Part shown: one piece after another, positions 1 through 7,790 of the stretch
Layout: the number at the start of each line of letters is the position of its first letter
Numbering within the stretch: the stretch's first letter is position 1
IMG/VR virus record: IMGVR_UViG_3300035698_022788
Coordinates: 1 to 24,297 of that record
Reading direction: 5' to 3' (one strand)
Origin: a virus
DNA length: 24,297 nucleotides
The notes under the pieces: generated by a model
What the model was told of the DNA's origin: nothing
What the model saw: only the letters and a program-made list of their open reading frames with translations
The model's database searches: none
Program-made: the position numbers and the translations under genes

Positions 1-764
1 GTATTTTATTTTCAGAAAATGCTTTGTTGGGACTGTCAGGATCTATTGAGATGTTAAGGGTAATCGGTGGATCTATAGATATTTATAAAAATAAATTTAT
101 AAGAGGATCAAGAGTAATAAATCAATATATTTTTGTTCAAGGATCTTCCGCAGAAGGTCATCAAGTAAGAGAAAATTATTTTGATAAATCTACAGTGGAC
201 GATTTAACTAACGAGAATTTAATATCTCCTATTAATGAAAATTTTTATTCACATAAAAATAGAAATCAAATATATCGAGCCCTTCTATTACCTTCTTCTA
301 CAGGAAGTGCTCAAGGTATACTCGGTAGTGCTACTTGGCATTTTATATCGGGTGCCGTCTTGCGCACCGCATTTGGACAAAAGCGTGACGTCACAAATTT
401 CGTAAATCACTCACACATCGATATTATGCAAAATTCCATAATCGCTGATCCTGAATGTAAAATAATAAGAATTAGCGCTCAGGTCTATACAACTGGATCA
501 ATCTCGTCGACAACTATAAATAACATATCAATTAAGTTAAATGATAGAAGTGGTCAACATTTTAGTAATTCCGTATCAGTTACAAGTCAAGCAACCTGGG
601 CATCTTTAGGAGTCAATCCGCAAATTATTAATCTTACTCCTCAACAAGTTAGTCTTAAAGTTTTTAGTGTACCGATCATTTCTCTGGAAGTTGCAGGTGA
701 CGTTATTACGTCACCTGGTGCTACATTGATAATTAATAATCTTACTGTGCGATACACATATTAA
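1..764 (+). CDS. Unidentified phage structural protein, 5' end missing
   Basis: The reading frame is open to the left edge (first full codon at position 3), so the gene starts outside the window and about 253 residues are visible. The in-frame TTG at 24 has no convincing ribosome binding site and is probably internal. I do not recognise the family. The visible part looks soluble: a polar stretch in the first 90 residues, then a C-terminal half rich in Ser, Thr, Val and Ile in alternating patterns, as in beta-sandwich virion proteins. There is no signal peptide, membrane segment or catalytic motif. It ends two bases before a likely tail terminator gene, upstream of sheath and tube, so a neck, head-tail joining or fibre-like virion role is possible. 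That is inference from position only. A strong hairpin lies within its last 75 bases. Confidence 0.6.
   Translation, partial: ILFSENALLGLSGSIEMLRVIGGSIDIYKNKFIRGSRVINQYIFVQGSSAEGHQVRENYFDKSTVDDLTNENLISPINENFYSHKNRNQIYRALLLPSSTGSAQGILGSATWHFISGAVLRTAFGQKRDVTNFVNHSHIDIMQNSIIADPECKIIRISAQVYTTGSISSTTINNISIKLNDRSGQHFSNSVSVTSQATWASLGVNPQIINLTPQQVSLKVFSVPIISLEVAGDVITSPGATLIINNLTVRYTY
694..717 (+). repeat. Perfect 10-bp inverted repeat with 4-nt loop inside a coding region
   Basis: The arms CAGGTGACGT (694-703) and ACGTCACCTG (708-717) are exact reverse complements around a TATT loop. The repeat lies in the last 75 bases of the first gene and encodes part of its C-terminal beta-rich region. No T-run follows it, so it is not a standard rho-independent terminator. 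The core GTGACGT/ACGTCAC also occurs without a spacer as the palindrome GTGACGTCAC at 385-394 in the same gene. The function is unknown; an RNA stem or a protein-binding site are both possible. Confidence 0.55.
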
Positions 765-766
765 AA

Positions 767-1591
767 ATGTCAGCCAATAATTCCTCCAAAGATACACTTC
801 ATGAGTATTACAACATTGTTCAATACTCTATGTTGTCATATCCAAAAGAAGCTTTAATAGCTATCTTAAGAGATTACTTTTCTTATTCGCAATTTTACCA
901 TTACGAAAAAGATAAATTTGGATTTGCAAATACAACAGATCATACCAATATGCCATTAGGGTTTGACCTACCATCTGACGCACTAGGATCAACGTCTTTG
1001 CCAGGACAAATGCTTTCCACTAGGCTTTTCATTGGTGAAAATTTTAGATTTGACGGAATTTACTACCCAGCAATTATTGTTAAATCCGGTGGTGGTAGAT
1101 ATGTTCCAATTTCAATGAACAGAGATTTTGGTAAAGTAGAATACCAAAATATACTTTATGAAGATGGGTACGGAAATTCTAAAATGGTAAAGAAGCCTAC
1201 TTACTTCGTTACATCCGGCGCTTATGAGGGATCATTCACCATAGACATAATGACTCGTTCATTAAGGGCAAGAGATGATCTTGTTGAAATGGTGGCAATT
1301 TGTTTTACAGAAATACATTTTAAAACATTAGAAGATGTTGGAATTGTAATTAAGCCGGTTACTTGGTCAGCACCAGCGGAAAAAGAAGATAGAATAGATA
1401 AACTTTTTACGCAATCAATAACTCTTGAAATTAGAACCGAGTGGGAACGTAAAATTCCTGTTGGAAATATATTAGAAAGTATTATTTTTTCCGTAGACTT
1501 TCAAAATCTATCGAATGATAATTCGGTTCCAGCAGCCAACCTAACAATTAAAACAGAAAATAATTTATTGGACGTCATTTTTAACACTTAA
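767..1591 (+). CDS. Putative tail terminator / neck protein
   Basis: This 274-residue protein starts two bases after the preceding stop and sits directly upstream of the sheath gene, where contractile-tailed phages often carry the tail terminator or tail completion protein that caps the finished tube and sheath and joins them to the neck. The central part (roughly residues 150-225) reads as alternating strands around a helix: a strand ending in a short basic segment (MTRSLRARDDLVE), a helix, then another strand pair (ITLEIRTEW). This resembles the small alpha/beta fold of tail terminators, but the resemblance is judged by eye. There is no signal peptide or membrane segment. The N-terminal 60 residues include an aromatic-rich helix (YFSYSQFYHYEKDKFGF). 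The ATG has no strong Shine-Dalgarno sequence, which suggests translation coupled to the gene before it. A sheath-stabilising or head completion protein is the main alternative. Confidence 0.45.
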   Translation: MSANNSSKDTLHEYYNIVQYSMLSYPKEALIAILRDYFSYSQFYHYEKDKFGFANTTDHTNMPLGFDLPSDALGSTSLPGQMLSTRLFIGENFRFDGIYYPAIIVKSGGGRYVPISMNRDFGKVEYQNILYEDGYGNSKMVKKPTYFVTSGAYEGSFTIDIMTRSLRARDDLVEMVAICFTEIHFKTLEDVGIVIKPVTWSAPAEKEDRIDKLFTQSITLEIRTEWERKIPVGNILESIIFSVDFQNLSNDNSVPAANLTIKTENNLLDVIFNT

Positions 1592-1674
1592 AAATAAGTT
1601 ATATTAATATTCAAACATAACAATGACGATGGCAATAGTGAAAAAATTCTTTCAAAACTTTATGGAGACATCTA

Positions 1675-4440
1675 ATGGCTAATTTTCCAGGCGGAACAGG
1701 TGTATTACCTGGCGTATATTCAGATTTTATTACAGCTTCACGAGGAGTTTCTATTCCAGGTGGAAACAGAATTGCTGCCGTCATAGGCGAGGGTTCAACT
1801 GATGAGACACTAGTATCTCAGGCGAACGGCAAAGGATTAGATGGTTTAAACCCACTATTTTCTTCTACATCCGGATCTGACGGTAGGCATTTTCAAATGT
1901 CAAACTTTCCTTATGTAAGGAATAGAACTACCATTTATAAAAATGGAATTCCGCTAACTGGGTATGAGGGTATAGTTGACTCGTCAATTTTTAGTGGTAA
2001 ATATGATTATCGAGTTGATGTGAATACCGGAAAATTAGAGCTGCAAAAAGCAAGCCTCACAGATCAAGGCGGATCTTTCTATACATCACTAAATTCCAAT
2101 GTAGGTAAAGGAAGTTTAGAAAATCTTGTTCTTCAGGACGCCAATGCTCTACAGGAAACTTGGACCGTACGATGTGTTTCTGTACAAAGAAACCCATCTA
2201 ATTTACCGATACCAGGGACCGCAAAATTTTTAGCCTTCGGATCTATTTCCGGATCACTATCCGACGGTAATGGTAATCCAATCGTTTGGGTAGCCGATGG
2301 TTATGCCGCCTCAAACGGAGTTATAAGTTTTTCAATTCAAGAAGTCGAAATTCTTAGTGTAGCCGTATCCTCTTTCAGGGAGGGCGACGCTTTCCTAGTA
2401 AAAATAAGCTCTGGCGTTTTATCAGTAAATGATAGCTTGACCGCTAATTATTTACCAATTCTAAATATTAATGACCCCATTCTAACTCAAGGTATGAATG
2501 ATGTTGTTGTCAGGCACGGACTACCAAGCCTAGATAATACATTGAGCCTAGGCGCTCAATTGGCATATTCTAATGCCGCTTCAGTCCTAATGACTTTACA
2601 GGCAGCACCATCAATGCCACGTAGAACCTCTTACATTTTATCACCATCTGTAAATTCACTATCTACTTCTGTAGAAGATTTCGTATTTCCTCTGCCCTTA
2701 GATGTTGTTCCATACATTCAGAGCAATATTCATTTCTTTGTGGTTAACAATGCTACAGAAGTTGAAACACAGGTCCTACCTAATAAATTTAATTTTTACA
2801 CATTAGATACTGCTGGTAATCCAACTACTGCTGCATTCGTAAATGATACAACTCCTGCACCAGGAGGATTTGCATATTTCTATACCGTGAAGGAAAGCTT
2901 AGCAGCTCTTAATTCGGGATTTGACGGATATATCGGTCGCATAACTTCCAGCACCGGAGTTTTCAGCTCATCAATACAATTCGGATCTACATATGTAGGA
3001 AAGAAATTGCGTATCGAGGGCTCACAGAGCGAGGTAAATAAAAATACATATACTGTCACTTCAGTATTAGGTGGTAAGTTATATGTTACTGCCGATCCCA
3101 ACCCTTATTCCGGAACCACAAATAATCAATCTGGAGTATCTTTTCAATTCATAGAACCTTCTAATAGCGTAGTTGTGCCTAACTCAAGCGCAAATGATGG
3201 TGTATTTACTGTAAATGCATCAACTGAGACAGCGACATTATCATCTGCATCATTAATATTCAGCAACATCCCAAGCTTTTTAAATAGAAGAGTTAAAATC
3301 AATGCATCCATATTGAATAATGGATTATATGATATTGTATCTTATGATACACCATCGGATACTCTAACTTTACTAAAGGCAATTTCTACCGAAGGGTCCC
3401 TTGGGTTCGAAGTATTAGATCCAAGTGACACTTCTTCTTTTATTGTTGTAAATAGATCCGTAGTTCCAAATGGGCACGGTCTAAGAGTTTCTCTTATTCA
3501 AGACGCGGACGCTGACTTCTACGATCCGGGCTGGATAAATGCTTTGGCAGCACTAGAGACCATAGAATGTGATATGGTTGTTCCACTTCCAAAACAAACA
3601 ATCTCTGTTATTATTCAAAATACTTTAGCGCATTGTAAAACAATGTCCAACATTCGTAATAAGAAAGAGCGAATGCTATTAACTGGAGCTATTCGAGGAT
3701 TAACCCCAGCTAATTTAATTGGAACAAGACCAGCAGCAGTAGAAAATATTGGTGTACTTGAGGGAATTCAAGGAGACAATGTTACCGAAGTGCTATCAGG
3801 TAATATAGAGGATTTGGCAAACTACTCTGTAGCAAGCGCATTTGGTAATACATATCGCTGTATCTATCTTTACCCAGATGAAATCGTGGTAAATGCGGGC
3901 GGTCAGAACGTATTTGTTGACGGTTTCTACGCAGCAGCAGCTACTGCTGGATGGTTTTCTGCCAGTGTCCGCGTAGAGAATCCTTTAACTAATAAAGTTG
4001 TAAGCGGATTTTCAATATTAAGAAATAAACAATTATCTACAACTACTTTAGAGCAATTGGCAGCGGCAGGCGTGTGCGTTCTTCAGCCAGTTGCTGGTGG
4101 TGGAATTTGTAAGTGGGGAATTACTACGTCACAGTCTGGATTCGTAGAGGAGCAAGAAGCTTCAATTATATTCATCAGAGACAAATGCGCAAAACAATTA
4201 AGATCCGGATTCAACGGGTATATTGGAAATGCAGAAAGTGAGAATATGCAAGCTATTCTTAACACAAGAGCTGTAATACTTTTGAACTCTTTAGTTAGTC
4301 AGAGACTAATAACTGATTATAAGGATTTGGTTGTTGTTAAAGATTCTGTAAACCCAAGTCAATATAACGTTAGTTGTAGGGTTCAGCCCAATTACCCAAC
4401 GAATTTCATATTCTTGAAAATTTCTGTCGGGCAATTATAA
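1675..4440 (+). CDS. Contractile tail sheath protein
   Basis: This 921-residue protein forms the outer contractile tube (T4 gp18-like family). The N-terminus has the typical sheath opening with PGVYSDF and a short Ser/Arg segment. The C-terminal 250 residues carry the conserved core: LTGAIRGLTPANLIGTRPA, a WGITT strand, then EEQEASIIFIRDKCAKQLR with a helix ending in YIGNAES, and a last strand after a YKDLVVVKD turn. This end donates strands to neighbouring subunits in known sheaths. It is clearly longer than T4 gp18 (about 660 residues). The extra length is mostly a central region of Ser/Thr/Asn-rich beta sequence, including two successive similar modules at about residues 415-495 and 500-582, probably surface-exposed. 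GGAG at 1664-1667 lies a suitable distance upstream of the ATG, which fixes the start. A strong terminator follows the stop, and the tube gene comes next apart from two inserted endonuclease genes. Confidence 0.9.
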   Translation: MANFPGGTGVLPGVYSDFITASRGVSIPGGNRIAAVIGEGSTDETLVSQANGKGLDGLNPLFSSTSGSDGRHFQMSNFPYVRNRTTIYKNGIPLTGYEGIVDSSIFSGKYDYRVDVNTGKLELQKASLTDQGGSFYTSLNSNVGKGSLENLVLQDANALQETWTVRCVSVQRNPSNLPIPGTAKFLAFGSISGSLSDGNGNPIVWVADGYAASNGVISFSIQEVEILSVAVSSFREGDAFLVKISSGVLSVNDSLTANYLPILNINDPILTQGMNDVVVRHGLPSLDNTLSLGAQLAYSNAASVLMTLQAAPSMPRRTSYILSPSVNSLSTSVEDFVFPLPLDVVPYIQSNIHFFVVNNATEVETQVLPNKFNFYTLDTAGNPTTAAFVNDTTPAPGGFAYFYTVKESLAALNSGFDGYIGRITSSTGVFSSSIQFGSTYVGKKLRIEGSQSEVNKNTYTVTSVLGGKLYVTADPNPYSGTTNNQSGVSFQFIEPSNSVVVPNSSANDGVFTVNASTETATLSSASLIFSNIPSFLNRRVKINASILNNGLYDIVSYDTPSDTLTLLKAISTEGSLGFEVLDPSDTSSFIVVNRSVVPNGHGLRVSLIQDADADFYDPGWINALAALETIECDMVVPLPKQTISVIIQNTLAHCKTMSNIRNKKERMLLTGAIRGLTPANLIGTRPAAVENIGVLEGIQGDNVTEVLSGNIEDLANYSVASAFGNTYRCIYLYPDEIVVNAGGQNVFVDGFYAAAATAGWFSASVRVENPLTNKVVSGFSILRNKQLSTTTLEQLAAAGVCVLQPVAGGGICKWGITTSQSGFVEEQEASIIFIRDKCAKQLRSGFNGYIGNAESENMQAILNTRAVILLNSLVSQRLITDYKDLVVVKDSVNPSQYNVSCRVQPNYPTNFIFLKISVGQL

Positions 4441-4464
4441 TAATCTAATTTTTTATTAGACATC

Positions 4465-4492
4465 AGCCCGCCTAAATGGCGGGCTTTGCTTT
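4465..4492 (+). terminator. Rho-independent terminator after the sheath gene
   Basis: AGCCCGCC (4465-4472) pairs perfectly with GGCGGGCT (4478-4485) around a TAAAT loop, followed by the T-rich tail TTGCTTT. The 8-bp, almost all G+C stem stands out sharply in this AT-rich sequence and starts 25 bases after the sheath stop. A weaker AT-only hairpin (TCTAAT/ATTAGA, 4444-4460) lies between them. The terminator should end most sheath transcripts and separates them from the endonuclease genes. Confidence 0.88.
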
Positions 4493-4524
4493 ACATTCAA
4501 AGTAAAAATGATAAGGTGTATCTC

Positions 4525-5688
4525 GTGGAAAAACAATGCACTAAATGCAAAACTACTAAGTTAATATGTAATTTTTCTAACTATTTTAGATCGAAGGATG
4601 GAAAGAAGCCGGCTTGTAAGGATTGCTGTAAATCAAATAAAATAAAAATAATTTATTCATCCGAAGATCATTCGAAGTATATATTACATTTTAATATAAC
4701 TCATAAGAAATGCAGCGTATGTAAAGAGGATAAAGAAATAATATTCTTTGGATTAAGTAGTGCATCTAAAGACGGTAAACGTAATGATTGCAAATCTTGC
4801 ATAATTTTGTACGGAGAAAAAAATAAAGAAAGACTTGCTCTATACAGAAAGAAAAGATATGAAAAATACTCAGAGCAGATTTGTGATATATTAAAATATA
4901 ATCGTAGATTAAAAAATCCAGAAAAATATAACTGCAAATTACAGCCTAGTATAAAAAAGAAAAACTATTCAATACAAATTGAAGATAAGATACTTGAGGA
5001 AATTAAATTGCTATATGATGGCATAGTTGGCGCTCGAACTATTGCTAAAAAAATCGGTATAAGTAGAAACTATGTTATTAAAGCCTACAAAATACTGGGA
5101 TTAGATAATTCTAAAATAAAACCTCCTCACAAAAATTTGGATAAAATAAAAGAAAAACGATGCAAAGATTGTGAAAAAATTTTTAGCATTTCTAATTTTA
5201 GAAAAAGAAATAGTAAAAAAAGTGCCACAGGTATTTCATACGAACCATATTGTAATGAATGTGAAAAATTTAGAGGCAATGAGCTGGGGAAGAAAAGATC
5301 TAAAAGGTTAAGAAAAGAAAATCCTGGGTTTGCTATCCATAAAGATATTTCTGCTAGAATATGGAAAGCCATAAAAGGAAATAAAAATAAAGAAAGTTGT
5401 ATAAAGTATTTGCCATTCTCTATTGAAGAATTAAAAATTCATCTGGAATCAATGTTCGAAGATTGGATGAGTTGGCAAAATTATGGTGGATATAAACTAT
5501 CTGAATGGAATGAAGAAAATAAATCAACTTGGAAATGGAATTTAGACCATATAATACCTCATTCAAAATTTAAATACTTATCCATGGAAGACCAATCATT
5601 CAAAGATTGCTGGTCTTTATGTAATCTTCGCCCATATTCTGCAAAGCAAAACCTTCTTGATGGTGTATCAAAAATAAGACACGTATGA
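4525..5688 (+). CDS. HNH homing endonuclease with Cys-pair zinc modules
   Basis: A free-standing HNH-type homing endonuclease: it would cut an allele lacking the insert so that repair copies the gene in. From the GTG at 4525 it has 387 residues. Three CxxC...CxxC zinc modules are visible (Cys5/8-31/34, 63/66-89/92, 213/216-243/246), with a helix-turn-helix-like segment at about 168-193 (ARTIAKKIGISRNYVIKA). The C-terminal nuclease core has DHIIPH at 341-346, Cys-Trp, Asn367 in NLRP and Asn376, i.e. an H-N-N form of the HNH motif. The GTG is chosen because AAGGTG lies six bases upstream and the first Cys pair follows at once. The longer TTG start at 4486 falls inside the terminator. The gene lies between sheath and tube and overlaps the next HNH gene. 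It is rich in Lys and A-ending codons, unlike the structural genes. Confidence 0.88.
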   Translation: MEKQCTKCKTTKLICNFSNYFRSKDGKKPACKDCCKSNKIKIIYSSEDHSKYILHFNITHKKCSVCKEDKEIIFFGLSSASKDGKRNDCKSCIILYGEKNKERLALYRKKRYEKYSEQICDILKYNRRLKNPEKYNCKLQPSIKKKNYSIQIEDKILEEIKLLYDGIVGARTIAKKIGISRNYVIKAYKILGLDNSKIKPPHKNLDKIKEKRCKDCEKIFSISNFRKRNSKKSATGISYEPYCNECEKFRGNELGKKRSKRLRKENPGFAIHKDISARIWKAIKGNKNKESCIKYLPFSIEELKIHLESMFEDWMSWQNYGGYKLSEWNEENKSTWKWNLDHIIPHSKFKYLSMEDQSFKDCWSLCNLRPYSAKQNLLDGVSKIRHV

Positions 5689-6371
5689 TATCTAAATACG
5701 ATCAAGAATTAATATTAGATTGGTTTCACAATCAAATCGGTATTAGAGAAATAAGTAAAAAGATTAATATTGCTAGAAATAGAATAGAGATCTTTTTAAA
5801 AGATTATGATAAGTATGAAAAAGGCAAGCTTTGTTTAGAATGCTTAACCGTTAAGCATATAAATGATTTTAACGGAACTAAAATACGCAAATGTAAATAT
5901 TGTCAAAAAATCTATCACCAAATTTTAAATTCAAATAAAACTTCTAAAGAAATTAGGAAAACATATAGAAAAAATAATAAAGATAAGACTAATTCGTTTA
6001 TTAAAAGTAAGAGTAAAACAGATATTAATTTTAAGTTAAGAAAAAGAATATCGTGCTCAATAGCTAGGTATTTAAAAGAAAATAGATCTGGAAAAGCTAT
6101 CGAAAATCTTGAATACTCGGTTGATGAATTAAAATATCATATAGAAAATTTATTTGAGCCTTGGATGAATTGGCAAAACCATGGAATATATAGCAAAAAA
6201 TGGAATGATGAAGATCCTTTGACATGGACGTGGCAGATTGATCATATTATTGCGCATAGCTCTTTTAAGTATAAAAATACTTTATGTAATGAATTTAAAA
6301 AGTGTTGGGCGTTGTCAAATTTAAGACCACTATCATCAAAACAAAATTGTTTTGATGGTGTGCGAAAATAA
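5685..6371 (+). CDS. HNH homing endonuclease, shorter paralogue
   Basis: A second HNH endonuclease of 228 residues. Its ATG overlaps the stop of the preceding HNH gene in an ATGA junction, so the two are probably translationally coupled. It starts with a helix-turn-helix-like segment (about residues 17-40, IGIREISKKINIARN), followed by one Cys-pair zinc module (CLEC, then CKYC). It lacks the two N-terminal zinc modules of its neighbour. The nuclease core has Asp186-His187, His191 in DHIIAH, Asn212 in NLRP and Asn221. The Pro of the usual DHIIPH is Ala here. The block before the core (EPWMNWQNHG...KKWND) matches the other two HNH proteins of the window closely, so the three are paralogues. The key residues are intact, so it may be active. 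It could act alone or with its partner, for example one supplying DNA recognition. Confidence 0.85.
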   Translation: MISKYDQELILDWFHNQIGIREISKKINIARNRIEIFLKDYDKYEKGKLCLECLTVKHINDFNGTKIRKCKYCQKIYHQILNSNKTSKEIRKTYRKNNKDKTNSFIKSKSKTDINFKLRKRISCSIARYLKENRSGKAIENLEYSVDELKYHIENLFEPWMNWQNHGIYSKKWNDEDPLTWTWQIDHIIAHSSFKYKNTLCNEFKKCWALSNLRPLSSKQNCFDGVRK

Positions 6372-6422
6372 ATGCATATTTTCTAATAATATAGAAGAAC
6401 TTTATTTTATTGGAGATAATCA

Positions 6423-7061
6423 ATGGCAAATGCTATTAACACAGGCTCAACACTAACCACAACATCGGGTCAAAATAAGACATCAACCTCATTATCTACT
6501 AATGTAATCATACTAGTTAATGGAACTGCGGTAGGAGCCATACAAAGCCTTTCAGTAAATGAATCCGGATCAATCCAAATTATTGATGAAGTTGGATCTG
6601 ATGGTGCTATAGATAGCGTTAGAAATAGTTCGGTAAAAATAAGTGGTTCTTGCAAAAGAATTCGTTTTGATAGAATGAGAATTTCTGAAGCATTTTCTCG
6701 AGGCTTTCTTCACGTAGCAGCTCAAGCCTACCCATTCGATATTGTAATTCTAGATCGTCAAAAGTCAGATGCCGGCAATCAAATTTCAACAGTTATAAAA
6801 AATGTTTGGATTGAAACTATAAGTTATGCTTATACTTCATCAGACTACATAATTGCAGATGATATGGGTTGGAAAGCCGAAACAATATTTAGTATTCTAA
6901 ATAACGGATCTGGTGTTCCTGCGGCTCAAGGCGGAGAACGCGGAATTCCTTTCAGTAATATTCCAATTGAGCGCGCAACAGATACTGGGCGTAATGGTCG
7001 CAGAGGATCTCTTGATGCTTCGGGGCTAATAGATTTAGCCAGAGATTTTGATGTTTTCTAA
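6423..7061 (+). CDS. Tail tube protein
   Basis: This 212-residue protein is the likely inner tube subunit (role of T4 gp19, P2 gpFII). The N-terminal 25 residues are low-complexity Thr/Ser. Residues 28-75 then form the typical tube beta-hairpins (IILVNGTAVGAIQSL, a turn, SVKISGSCKRIRFDRMRI), followed by a helix and more strands (PFDIVILDRQ, VWIETISYAYTSSDYIIADD) as in the beta-barrel that stacks into hexameric rings. The C-terminal 40 residues are Gly/Arg-rich and probably extended. GGAG at 6412-6415 sets the ATG. In contractile phages the tube gene normally follows the sheath gene directly, and here it does so apart from the two HNH genes. A terminator follows. Tube versus a second minor tube-like protein cannot be told apart by eye, but size, fold pattern and order support the call. 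Confidence 0.82.
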   Translation: MANAINTGSTLTTTSGQNKTSTSLSTNVIILVNGTAVGAIQSLSVNESGSIQIIDEVGSDGAIDSVRNSSVKISGSCKRIRFDRMRISEAFSRGFLHVAAQAYPFDIVILDRQKSDAGNQISTVIKNVWIETISYAYTSSDYIIADDMGWKAETIFSILNNGSGVPAAQGGERGIPFSNIPIERATDTGRNGRRGSLDASGLIDLARDFDVF

Positions 7062-7086
7062 AAAATAAAATAAAAAGTTTATGAAT

Positions 7087-7108
7087 AGGACCTTAAATGG
7101 TCCTTTTT
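7087..7108 (+). terminator. Rho-independent terminator after the tube gene
   Basis: AGGACC (7087-7092) pairs with GGTCCT (7099-7104) around a 6-base loop, followed by five consecutive T. It starts 25 bases after the tube stop, the same spacing as the sheath terminator. The 6-bp stem is weaker than the sheath one, so read-through into the chaperone and tape measure genes is likely. This would lower their expression relative to the abundant tube protein. Confidence 0.75.
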
Positions 7109-7120
7109 CATTTCTTGCGA

Positions 7121-7126
7121 TATAAT
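7121..7126 (+). promoter_or_regulatory. Possible -10 element for the chaperone/tape measure operon
   Basis: TATAAT lies 13 bases after the terminator T-run and 23 bases before the chosen chaperone start at 7149, leaving room for a short leader that still contains CAGGAG. At a 17-base spacing the upstream hexamer is TGGTCC, a poor -35 match located inside the terminator stem, and no extended -10 is present. In AT-rich DNA the hexamer could be chance. The position after a terminator is the main support. Confidence 0.3.
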
Positions 7127-7148
7127 GACATTAAAGCAGGAGTATATA

Positions 7149-7790
7149 ATGGCTAATTTTGAAAGTGGTCTCGGTAATAAAAAAAATGGTGGGCAAAATA
7201 GTACGAGGCAATTCGTTGTTGAAGATGTTCAGGGCGAACAAAACGCTCCGTTCGACCTTAACGCAATAAGATCATTTCAAAATCAAATGAATGAGAGCGA
7301 TGCTCCAGAAGAAGACATTCAGCAAATTGAAAGAGATATGCAAAGGTCTCGCCAAGAAAAAAGAACAGGTCGTCAAAGATTAGACCCTGGGGCTAAAAAA
7401 AGATTAGAGCAATTACTTGGAATAGTAAGAACTGAAAAAGAAGTTGTCCTAAATGAAAAAATGACTTTTGTTTTGCAAACATTAAAGTCAGGGGAGCTAA
7501 ACGATGTTCTGGCTGCTGCCAGAAAAGAGCCCAATCAGTTTGATTTTGATTGGCAATTACGCCGTCATAACCTATCAAGGTCTATTAAAACAATAGCTGG
7601 TATAAAATTTACCGACTTTGTCGGCAGCGAAGATATAGAAGATCTTTTGTATTTCATAGACCAATTAGATGATTTTGTTTTGACTAAATTGTACAAAGAG
7701 TACGGTAATTTATCAAAAGAAGCTCAAGACAAATATGGAGTAAATACCGATGAAAAACAGAAAGAGGTAGTAGAAGACCTAAAAAAATAA
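7149..7790 (+). CDS. Tail assembly chaperone, short (unshifted) form
   Basis: This 213-residue protein lies between tube and tape measure, the standard place for the tail assembly chaperones (lambda G/GT-like role) that coat the tape measure protein while the tube polymerises. It is soluble and mostly helical. An acidic, Gln-rich N-terminal third is followed by RLEQLLGIVRTEKEVVLNEK and a strand-helix region (MTFVLQTLKSGELNDVLAA), and the C-terminal part is helical and charged. The ATG at 7149 is chosen because CAGGAG (7138-7143) precedes it. The in-frame ATG at 7125 has no such site and overlaps the possible -10. The gene ends CTA AAA AAA TAA, which carries a perfect -1 slippery heptamer at 7781-7787. 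A fraction of ribosomes should therefore continue into the next frame and make a longer protein. Confidence 0.78.
   Translation: MANFESGLGNKKNGGQNSTRQFVVEDVQGEQNAPFDLNAIRSFQNQMNESDAPEEDIQQIERDMQRSRQEKRTGRQRLDPGAKKRLEQLLGIVRTEKEVVLNEKMTFVLQTLKSGELNDVLAAARKEPNQFDFDWQLRRHNLSRSIKTIAGIKFTDFVGSEDIEDLLYFIDQLDDFVLTKLYKEYGNLSKEAQDKYGVNTDEKQKEVVEDLKK

Noticed and set aside
1600-1616. ATATTAAT-like sequences before several genes (near 1603, 18040, 23774) as a late promoter motif
   Set aside because: Matches are short and purely A/T in an AT-rich genome, spacing to start codons varies, and no T4-type TATAAATA was found. A whole-genome motif search would be needed.
1623-1682. Nineteen-codon ORF overlapping the sheath start
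   Set aside because: It has no ribosome binding site and no recognisable product; it is probably chance in the leader of the sheath gene.
1861-2300. Many GGATC/CCGGAT sequences in the sheath gene as a repeated site
   Set aside because: Most follow from Gly-Ser codons (GGA TCN) in reading frame. There is no regular spacing or conserved flank.
4486-4524. Upstream extension of the first HNH gene to a TTG at 4486
   Set aside because: The TTG lies in the T-rich tail of the sheath terminator and has no ribosome binding site. GTG at 4525 has AAGGTG before it and places the first Cys pair at the usual distance from the N-terminus.
7125-7148. Chaperone start at the ATG of 7125
   Set aside because: There is no Shine-Dalgarno sequence before it, while ATG 7149 has CAGGAG at a suitable distance and begins with MAN as the sheath and tube do.
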